A DNA stretch of 6,142 bases, from positions 1 to 6,142 of the forward strand of contig DZBC01000131.1 of the NCBI GenBank assembly GCA_022729835.1, given 5' to 3'. Source of the stretch: Sulfuricurvum sp. GTDB lineage: Bacteria > Campylobacterota > Campylobacteria > Campylobacterales > Sulfurimonadaceae. A model generated the notes under the pieces. The model made no database searches. It worked only from the letters and a program-made list of their open reading frames with translations, and was not told the origin of the DNA. Below are positions 1 to 5,269 of the stretch, in pieces (the first letter of the stretch is position 1; every line of letters begins with the position of its first letter). Position numbers and translations under genes: made by a program.

Positions 1-459
1 TTGTAGATGCCGTAGTTGTTGGGACCTCCCGAAGCCGTGGCCGTGACGTTGGTCAAGGTTGGGGAAGAGGTATTATTGTAGATGCCGTAGTTGTTGGGAC
101 CTCCCGAAGCCGTGGCCGTGACGTTGGTCAAGGTTGGGGAAGAGGTATTATTGTAGATGCCGTAGTTGTTGGGACCTCCCGAAGCCGTGGCCGTGACGTT
201 GGTCAGGATCGGGGAAGAGGAGGTGTTATTGTAGATGCCGTAGTTGATGGTACCGCCCAAAGCCGTGGCCGTTACATTGGTCAAGGTTGGGGAAGAGGAG
301 AAGTTGAAGATGCCGAGGTTCTCGCTACCCACCCCCAAAGCTGAAGCTGTGACATTGGTCAGAGTTGGGGAGGAGGAAATATTCCGGATGCCATAGTTAC
401 CGTTGCTACCCCCAGAAGCCGTGAGTGTTACATGATTCAGAATCGGGGAAGAGGCATTG
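1..459 (-). repeat. In-frame 75/78-bp tandem repeat array encoding beta-helix coils
   Basis: Six consecutive units are visible: 1-75, 76-150, 151-228, 229-303, 304-381 and 382-459, with lengths 75, 75, 78, 75, 78 and 78 bp. A more degenerate coil lies at about 460-534. Units 1-75 and 76-150 are identical over all 75 bases, and 151-205 matches them exactly before diverging. Units further toward the protein's N-terminus are progressively more diverged. Length changes are whole codons (for example an added Ser in the SSS variant), so the frame is kept. The array continues past the window edge, so the copy number is unknown. The pattern suggests recent duplication or homogenisation at the C-terminal side. 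Confidence 0.95.
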
Positions 460-887
460 TTATAGATACCGAAGCTATAAGTGCTACCACCGGTGTTTTC
501 CACGCTCAGATCGCTCAATGTGGCATGGGTGGCGCCCATTATGATAGCGCTGGTTGCACCATCGCCTAACGAAATAGCCCCCTTAAGCAGCGTCGCCTGC
601 TCTCCGGCACCTTTGAGCGTCACCCATGCTTTGAGCTGGATGGCCGTGGTCACAGTATAGACTCCGGGACCTACATAGAGGAGGTAGCGGTTGGTTTCAC
701 TGGCATCGGTGATGGAGTCCATAGCGGTTTTGACATCGGTGAACTGTGCGCCGGCTTGTGCGACCGTCACGACGTTTTTGATCTTTTTATTGACGGGAAT
801 GACGTAGAAATCGGCCCATGCGGGAGAGGTAAACATGAGTGCCATAAGCGCTACTGCGCCGAGTAGTTTTTGTGTGGTTCGGTACAT
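1..887 (-). CDS. Exported repetitive right-handed beta-helix protein, C-terminus cut by window edge
   Basis: The frame is open from ATG at 887-885 to the window edge: 295 codons are visible and no stop is seen. The start is supported by AAGGAG six bases upstream and by a classical signal peptide (residues 1-25, basic MYRTTQK, hydrophobic core, cleavage likely after A-W-A). Residues about 40-130 resemble the N-terminal cap of pectate-lyase/pectinesterase-like beta-helix proteins (NVVTVAQAGAQFTDVKTAM, then YVGPGVYTV). From about residue 143 the chain consists of coils of 25-26 residues with the core SSPTLTNVTATASGG and ending NYGIY. Each unit is about one turn of a parallel beta-helix. It is expected to be exported to the periplasm, cell surface or medium. 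No catalytic residues are recognisable, so a structural or adhesive role is more likely than an enzymatic one, but this is inference. It lies 26 nt after the preceding beta-helix gene and is probably cotranscribed with it. Total length and any C-terminal anchor are unknown. Confidence 0.88.
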   Translation of the reverse strand, partial: MYRTTQKLLGAVALMALMFTSPAWADFYVIPVNKKIKNVVTVAQAGAQFTDVKTAMDSITDASETNRYLLYVGPGVYTVTTAIQLKAWVTLKGAGEQATLLKGAISLGDGATSAIIMGATHATLSDLSVENTGGSTYSFGIYNNASSPILNHVTLTASGGSNGNYGIRNISSSPTLTNVTASALGVGSENLGIFNFSSSPTLTNVTATALGGTINYGIYNNTSSSPILTNVTATASGGPNNYGIYNNTSSPTLTNVTATASGGPNNYGIYNNTSSPTLTNVTATASGGPNNYGIY

Positions 888-893
888 TTTTAG

Positions 894-899
894 CTCCTT
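894..899 (-). promoter_or_regulatory. Shine-Dalgarno site of the repetitive beta-helix gene
   Basis: AAGGAG on the minus strand is followed by six bases (CTAAAA) and ATG at 887-885. It fixes the start of the edge-truncated gene and lies in the 26-nt gap after the upstream stop codon. Confidence 0.85.
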
Positions 900-913
900 G
901 ATTTGGTTTAGCT

Positions 914-2449
914 TTAGTTGAGCAAGTACATAATCACTGACGGCTGCATTGACTGGTGCAGCTCATACGCTCCTATATCAAACGCACTTCCAAACGGTCG
1001 CTTGATTCCATCAATATCCTCAGCAACACCTGACGCTACTGCCGCATCGATCGCGGGTGAGCCTCTCAAAAGTTTATAGTCAGCACCAAGCTTCGGATCA
1101 ACGCCAAAACTATTGCCTGTTAGATGAATTTCCGGTGTCTCACCCTCTATGACGTCAGGATGGGTAACATCATGCGTCATCAGATGATCAAAATGCGCCA
1201 CAATCGTCCCTTCACCTGCATCTTGACGAAACCACACCCCAGTAGGCAATCCGTCCAATATAGTGTTTTGCAAGAGTAGATTGATGCGTTTATCGACAAC
1301 GGAAGGCGCTTCTACATGTAAAAAAGAGTCCATATTGTCACTATTATCCGCAACGGTGAGATGGGTAAGGTTGATGTCATACTGTTTGGTCGGACTAGGA
1401 ATATGTATCAATGATCCTTCATGTGAGGGGAATGATGCGTTGCCTGTCAAGAGCAAGTTTTCTAACACCACCTGCTTTGAACTGCTTCCAGCGTCACGGA
1501 TCATCAAAACAGACCCAGTACCCGCACGGTTGTTTTCAAAACGCGTCCGCGCAATGCTAAACGGCAATGCACTCGCTGGATCGAACGAAATCGCGCCTCC
1601 TTCGGTGGTTGCATTATTGTCTCTAAAAGTGCTGTCTGTAATGGTTATCGAACCTGAAGGCTGAAAAAATCTCACTGCTCCGCCTGTATCGGAAACACTA
1701 TTTTTTTCAAAAACAGAATTGGATATCACATAATCAGTGCCATAAAAACTTGCTATTCCAGCCCCGCTAGAGCCAGGCGAGCCTACTTTATTGTTAAGCA
1801 AAGTCACATTTTCAAGTACAACTTGGCAATACCATAGAAAAATGCCGCCGCCATCACTATAAATGCTCGTAGTACTGGCAATATTGTTTTGGATGAGCAT
1901 ATTACGCAATGTAATATTGACATTCTTGACCCACAATCCGCCGCCGCAATCTGAAGAGGTGCGAGAGCAATTATGATTGCCAACACTATCGGCATTTCCC
2001 AAATCGCTGTAGTTGCCGTTTTGGATTGTAAAACCTTCAACCAGCATTGTAGGTAGCGGATATGAAACACCATAAAGCGTCATACCCCTGCCATTACCTT
2101 GTGCGTCTATGACACTTGAATACGCTTTTGGATTGGGTGTGTTCCAGTTGGCCACATTGAAACCGCCCCTGAGTGCAATGCTTTTATTGTTGACGAGGGC
2201 TACTTGTCGGAACACATAATCTCCACCGGGATTTGGAAGCGTCACATCGGCGCTACCCGTATAGACACCTTGAGCCACACGAATTTCATCACCAGAGGTA
2301 GCAGCAGCGTTAACCGCAGCTTGAATCGTAGCGTGCGCACTGGCGCAAACACTCATATCACAATTACTTGGTACAGGTGCCACACAAAGCACGGCACTCT
2401 GGACCACAATTGAAAAACCAAAAAACACCATACCGATTAACTTTTGCAT
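914..2449 (-). CDS. Exported beta-helix protein with choice-of-anchor-Q-like C-terminus
   Basis: A complete 511-residue protein with an N-terminal signal peptide (MQKLIGMVFFGFSIVVQSA, cleavage probably near residue 19). Cysteines at 22, 30 and 35 could form disulfides; no proper lipobox is seen. Residues about 40-65 (TIQAAVNAA...IRVAQGVY) are a typical beta-helix N-terminal strand pattern. Residues about 80-400 are successive coils rich in 'hydrophobic-x-N-x-T/S-hydrophobic' and NN turns. Three coils carry FEKN, FRDN and FENN, and two of these are followed by GGAV or GGAI, matching the FxxN/GGA motifs of chlamydial Pmp repeats. Residues about 450-496 (DPKLG...YKLLRGSPAIDAA...DIDGIKRPFG...DIGAYEL) match the conserved C-terminal block of choice-of-anchor Q proteins. 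Only 15 residues follow, ending PSVIMYLLN, so no standard PEP-CTERM or LPXTG anchor is present. It is likely secreted or surface-associated. The substrate or ligand is unknown. Confidence 0.9.
   Translation of the reverse strand: MQKLIGMVFFGFSIVVQSAVLCVAPVPSNCDMSVCASAHATIQAAVNAAATSGDEIRVAQGVYTGSADVTLPNPGGDYVFRQVALVNNKSIALRGGFNVANWNTPNPKAYSSVIDAQGNGRGMTLYGVSYPLPTMLVEGFTIQNGNYSDLGNADSVGNHNCSRTSSDCGGGLWVKNVNITLRNMLIQNNIASTTSIYSDGGGIFLWYCQVVLENVTLLNNKVGSPGSSGAGIASFYGTDYVISNSVFEKNSVSDTGGAVRFFQPSGSITITDSTFRDNNATTEGGAISFDPASALPFSIARTRFENNRAGTGSVLMIRDAGSSSKQVVLENLLLTGNASFPSHEGSLIHIPSPTKQYDINLTHLTVADNSDNMDSFLHVEAPSVVDKRINLLLQNTILDGLPTGVWFRQDAGEGTIVAHFDHLMTHDVTHPDVIEGETPEIHLTGNSFGVDPKLGADYKLLRGSPAIDAAVASGVAEDIDGIKRPFGSAFDIGAYELHQSMQPSVIMYLLN
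1313..1320. repeat. TACATGTA octamer, site 1
   Basis: This palindromic octamer lies inside the 511-residue beta-helix gene. On the minus strand it reads TTACATGTA and encodes Leu-His-Val at residues 377-379. It is one of six copies in the window. Confidence 0.7.
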
Positions 2450-2455
2450 TTTTTG

Positions 2456-2460
2456 CTCCT
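2456..2460 (-). promoter_or_regulatory. Shine-Dalgarno site of the 511-residue beta-helix gene
   Basis: AGGAG on the minus strand lies six bases (CAAAAA) before the ATG at 2449-2447. Together with the signal peptide that starts there, it fixes the start codon. The spacing equals that of the next gene in the cluster. Confidence 0.85.
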
Positions 2461-2465
2461 CTTTA

Positions 2466-2475
2466 TTACATGTAA
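2466..2475. repeat. TTACATGTAA palindrome, site 2 (5' leader)
   Basis: A perfect 10-bp palindrome containing the TACATGTA octamer. It is the only copy outside a coding frame. It lies between the stop of a remnant ORF and the Shine-Dalgarno site of the 511-residue beta-helix gene, so a local role as an operator cannot be excluded. The other copies inside genes favour a genome-wide iterated motif. Confidence 0.7.
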
Positions 2476-2477
2476 GA

Positions 2478-2609
2478 TCACTGCAAGAGATACATGATCA
2501 ACGCGGGGTTGGCACCGCCTTTGCGCCCAACACAACGACATATTGTAATCACTATTGTAAGTGATTTTTGCATCGTAATGATTTGGATCAGTATTAAAAT
2601 CGGAGCCAT
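2478..2609 (-). pseudogene. Probable remnant of a third beta-helix gene (conserved tail only)
   Basis: A 43-codon frame runs from ATG at 2609-2607 to TGA at 2480-2478. Its last residues, GANPALIMYLLQ-stop, closely match the end of the neighbouring beta-helix protein, QPSVIMYLLN-stop (Pro, Ile, Met, Tyr, Leu, Leu identical, with the stop at the same place). The TGA is followed by 28 nt and then the next ATG, much like the 26-nt gap between the two intact beta-helix genes. The upstream part of the frame does not resemble a beta-helix and has no Shine-Dalgarno site. An internal ATG at 2573-2571 opens MQKSLTIVITI, faintly like a signal peptide start. I infer that a paralogue stood here and lost nearly all its body by deletion. 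It could instead be a short leader ORF. The tail homology is the firm part. Confidence 0.5.
2541..2566. promoter_or_regulatory. Overlapping direct and inverted repeat in the leader of the beta-helix genes
   Basis: TATTGTAA occurs at 2541-2548 and 2553-2560, spaced 12 bp. It overlaps an inverted repeat AATCACT (2547-2553), six-base loop, AGTGATT (2560-2566). On the minus strand both direct repeats read TTACAATA, one base off the TATAAT -10 consensus over TACAAT. The site lies about 90-115 bases before the start of the 511-residue beta-helix gene. It could be a pair of -10 boxes or a repressor site. No convincing -35 box is visible. Confidence 0.35.
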
Positions 2610-2701
2610 TCATTGCATTAGCCAACGAACTGTTAGTTTTATGTTTGAACGTTTTTTTTGTTAAATTCTAATTTATGTGTATTTTAGTAACGTTTTATGC
2701 G
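2610..2701 (-). promoter_or_regulatory. AT-rich non-coding stretch, candidate promoter region
   Basis: This stretch lies between the two gene remnants and is clearly richer in A and T than its surroundings. No protein similarity is seen. On the minus strand TAGAAT (2670-2665) is a one-mismatch -10 box, but no good -35 box lies upstream. AACGTTTT is directly repeated on the plus strand at 2648-2655 and 2689-2696. A weak five-base stem (TAACG/CGTTA, 2688-2704) overlaps the stop of the CZB remnant and lacks a T-tract, so it is not called a terminator. A promoter for the beta-helix genes here is plausible but unproven. Confidence 0.3.
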
Positions 2702-2845
2702 TTATTTGGCCGCTTTCGCCCTTGCCAACAAAAGATTGAGCTCTTGTAGCATCTCTGCGTTGAGCGTTGTGAATGCTTCTATGTCCTCTGGCGTATATGA
2801 CTCCGACTCGATCAAGCGCTCGGCACTCTGATGATGTACCACCAT
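2702..2845 (-). pseudogene. CZB-domain C-terminal fragment, in frame after the regulator's stop
   Basis: Directly after the TAG of the upstream regulator, in the same frame, ATG at 2845-2843 opens 47 codons ending in TAA at 2704-2702. The product aligns with the end of the regulator's own CZB domain: HQSAERLIES with HQKADFLIEA, and TPEDIEAFTTLNAEM with TKETLDAFVAENEHM. About 14 of 37 aligned positions are identical. It carries the last two helices of a CZB domain but lacks the Cys-x-x-Gly-x-Trp segment and the first His, so it cannot bind zinc as a normal CZB. It ends in a charged, Ala-rich helix (LLLARAKAAK). Possible origins are the 3' end of a deleted paralogous CZB gene, or an intragenic duplication closed off by a nonsense change. 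TAG-ATG adjacency would permit coupled re-initiation, or readthrough would add a 47-residue tail. It may be untranslated. Confidence 0.65.
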
Positions 2846-5269
2846 CTACTGCATCAACACATCCAAAAGTACAATCATGTGCTCATTTTCTGCTACGAAC
2901 GCATCGAGGGTCTCTTTTGTGCAGGGCGCTTGCGCTTCTATAAGGAAGTCCGCTTTTTGGTGGATGGTGTAGTGCATCGTTGTAATTTCTTGAAAAAGCG
3001 GATTGACTGCATACTGCCGCGCCTCTTCTGAGAGCAGCCAAGCGCCAAAATAGCAAGTACGATGATTCATTAGCGGCAAATGGTCGCTTTGGTCATACAT
3101 GTAACCCAAGAACTGCTCTAGCCAGAGGTGGTGTTCAATCTTGGCATGAATGATCGACCGATCGGCTAGATGCAACGGCGTGATCGAACGCCATGACGCG
3201 ATGCCCTCCCAACGGTTCAAAAAATCCCCGATCGCCTCAGGCGCAAAAGGTTTGGCAATCAGATAGCCTTGTGCCTTTGTGCATCCCAAAGAGAGCAAAA
3301 GCCGTCCCTGCTCCTCAGATTCCACTCCCTCAGCGATAACCTCGCATCGAAAAGCCTGCGAAAGCGCAATCGTGGCTTCAATGATCGAAAGATTTCTGCG
3401 TGTCTTAAAGAGGTCTTGCACAAAACTTCGGTCGATTTTGATTGTATCGACACTCATCTGTTTGATGTATTCAAGCGAAGCATAGCCGGTACCAAAATCG
3501 TCAATGGCGATTTTAAAGCCCATCGCCCTAAGCGCTTCAAGAACCTTGATCGTCGCCTGAAAATCGGCGATACCGATGCTTTCAAGTAGCTCAAACTCGA
3601 TCTTTGAAGCATCCACGCCACAACGCTCGATCCGCTCTTTTAATAATGAGGTCAAATCCGGAATATGAAAAAAGTTGATGGTGCTGTTAATGCTGATACT
3701 TATCTCCAAGCCCTGTTTTTTCCAGGTCTGAAGCTGGATACACGCGCGCTCAAACACCCACATATCGATCCGCCGCATCAAAGCGCCATGGCTACTGACT
3801 TGCGGTAAAAACGAGTCGGGATAGCAGAGATCCTTGCCCGGACACGCCCAGCGCAGCAACGCTTCAAATCCGATCACACGCCCGTTGTGCATCTCAACCT
3901 GAGGCTGATAGTGCAACACAAACTCCCCCTCCTCCAAAGCGGTCTCCATGGAACGGATCAGTGCATTTTGGCGGGCAATACGCTGTGAAGCTTCATGGTC
4001 AAAAAAGTGATAACGCCCTTTTCCATCTTGCTTGGCGTTGTACATCGCCTGATCGGCTTGACGCAGCAGCACTTCCGTACCGACCTTCGCTTTTTGATCA
4101 AAGCTGCTCACCCCGATACTGGCCGAAACCACCAGTTGATGATGATCATAGGCAATCGGCTCTTCAATGTGCTTCAAAAGACGCACCAACAGCGGTTCCG
4201 CTTCATCCAGCGATTGTAGTTGCGACAGCACGACGACAAACTCGTCGCCACCCAAACGCGCAGCAATATCACTGGCACGCAACGTCTGGCGGATACGCCG
4301 CGCCGTCTCTTTAAGCACGTAATCTCCAGCGTCGTGCCCATAGAGATCGTTGACCTCTTTGAAACCGTCAAGATCGATAAAACAGAGTGAAAGCACTCCG
4401 CCGTTTCGCCCTACATGTAACATCTCTTGCTCCAGCAACTGCGTCAGCAAATTGCGGTTGGGCAGATTGGTGAGTGCGTCGTGATAGGCGATATGCTGAA
4501 GCTGCTCCTCTTGTGCCTCAAGCACGCTAATATCCGAAAAAAGGGCAATAAAGCTCTTGGCGTGAATCTCATCTTCTACCACGCTGATTGTCATCCATAC
4601 GGGGTAGCGATGTCCATCTTTATGGCGGCACCAGAGCTTCTCTTGCCACTTTCGCTCGTGCGCGATGATACGATCCATCCCTTCCAATGCTACACCATTT
4701 TTACTCTCTCTGGAGAGTACAAAGGAGAGCGGTTTGCCGATCACTCTGGCTTTGGAATAGCCCGTGACCGCCTCAAAAGCGGCATTGACATGCGCGATGC
4801 CGAAATACTCATCCATAATCACCACCGCATCATGGGTGTTGTCGATCACACTTTGCGAGAGTCTAAGCCGGTAGAGTAGCTCTTGATGCTCGCACGCTTG
4901 CTGCAACTTCTCCTTGAGCATGAGCAGATCAATCGGTTTGTATTCATAGTAGCGGATGCCCAGATTCAGCGCGTCATGCAAATAGCGGTTTTCTGTATGG
5001 GCCGAAACCACCACTATGGCCACTTCAGGATCAATCGCCAAAATAGAGCGTGCCATCTCCAAGCCGCCCAAACGCGGCATCTTGATATCGGTGATGACTA
5101 TCTCACTGCGGTGGCGTATGTAGAGATCCAAGCCCTCTTGACCGTCGTAAGCGATATGCACCTGAGCAAAAAAGAGGCTCAAATAGTCCCGCATCAAGTC
5201 GCAAATATCGGCCTCGTCATCGACAAAAAGAACCGATTTTTGGGACAAACACATCGAATGCTCATGCAT
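2846..5269 (-). CDS. Response regulator with PAS, GGDEF, EAL and zinc-binding CZB domains
   Basis: An 807-residue cytoplasmic c-di-GMP regulator. REC, about 11-125: acidic pair D17/D18, phospho-acceptor D61, S89, K111. PAS, about 137-250. GGDEF, about 255-425: intact GGDEF at 340-344, with RASD (331-334) five residues before it, the position of the product-inhibition I-site. EAL, about 435-685: E469 of EAL, N528, E560/E563, DDFGTG (590-595), K611, E647 of EGVE, Q667, so the phosphodiesterase residues look complete. CZB, about 700-807: H714-L-W, C739-Y-F-G-A-W-L, H766/H770, which fits the three-His/one-Cys zinc motif and spacing. CZB domains are known in DgcZ and TlpD as zinc or hypochlorite sensors. 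It probably both makes and breaks c-di-GMP, with phosphorylation, PAS ligand and zinc/redox as inputs. The ATG overlaps the kinase gene by 8 nt without a strong Shine-Dalgarno site, suggesting translational coupling. Met6 is an alternative start and leaves REC intact. Confidence 0.94.
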   Translation of the reverse strand: MHEHSMCLSQKSVLFVDDEADICDLMRDYLSLFFAQVHIAYDGQEGLDLYIRHRSEIVITDIKMPRLGGLEMARSILAIDPEVAIVVVSAHTENRYLHDALNLGIRYYEYKPIDLLMLKEKLQQACEHQELLYRLRLSQSVIDNTHDAVVIMDEYFGIAHVNAAFEAVTGYSKARVIGKPLSFVLSRESKNGVALEGMDRIIAHERKWQEKLWCRHKDGHRYPVWMTISVVEDEIHAKSFIALFSDISVLEAQEEQLQHIAYHDALTNLPNRNLLTQLLEQEMLHVGRNGGVLSLCFIDLDGFKEVNDLYGHDAGDYVLKETARRIRQTLRASDIAARLGGDEFVVVLSQLQSLDEAEPLLVRLLKHIEEPIAYDHHQLVVSASIGVSSFDQKAKVGTEVLLRQADQAMYNAKQDGKGRYHFFDHEASQRIARQNALIRSMETALEEGEFVLHYQPQVEMHNGRVIGFEALLRWACPGKDLCYPDSFLPQVSSHGALMRRIDMWVFERACIQLQTWKKQGLEISISINSTINFFHIPDLTSLLKERIERCGVDASKIEFELLESIGIADFQATIKVLEALRAMGFKIAIDDFGTGYASLEYIKQMSVDTIKIDRSFVQDLFKTRRNLSIIEATIALSQAFRCEVIAEGVESEEQGRLLLSLGCTKAQGYLIAKPFAPEAIGDFLNRWEGIASWRSITPLHLADRSIIHAKIEHHLWLEQFLGYMYDQSDHLPLMNHRTCYFGAWLLSEEARQYAVNPLFQEITTMHYTIHQKADFLIEAQAPCTKETLDAFVAENEHMIVLLDVLMQ
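3096..3103. repeat. TACATGTA octamer, site 3
   Basis: Inside the CZB domain of the regulator. On the minus strand TTACATGTA is read in another frame here (Gly-Tyr-Met-Tyr, residues 722-725), unlike the Leu-His-Val reading at the other coding sites. Confidence 0.7.
4412..4419. repeat. TACATGTA octamer, site 4
   Basis: Inside the GGDEF domain of the regulator. On the minus strand TTACATGTA encodes Leu-His-Val at residues 284-286. Confidence 0.7.

Noticed and set aside
1..459. CRISPR-like or intergenic repeat array
   Set aside because: The units are contiguous, have no spacers, and encode an uninterrupted beta-helix repeat with codon-multiple length changes.
2503..2518. GCGG/CCGC hairpin in the leader of the beta-helix genes as a possible riboswitch
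   Set aside because: Only four base pairs, and it falls in the codons of the remnant tail; no known riboswitch core is recognisable.
2437..2625. 62-codon minus-strand frame with a TTG start overlapping the beginning of the 511-residue beta-helix gene
   Set aside because: Poor start, no Shine-Dalgarno site, overlap with a well-supported start and no recognisable family. The neighbouring frame carries the convincing tail homology instead.
2526..2640. attC (integron recombination site)-like ends: GTTGGGC and CTAACAGTTCGTTGG on the minus strand
   Set aside because: The two ends do not pair with each other as attC arms must, and there is no integrase gene or cassette array in view.
2688..2704. 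Rho-independent terminator after the regulator (TAACG/CGTTA stem)
   Set aside because: The stem has only five pairs with a seven-base loop and no following T-tract on the minus strand.
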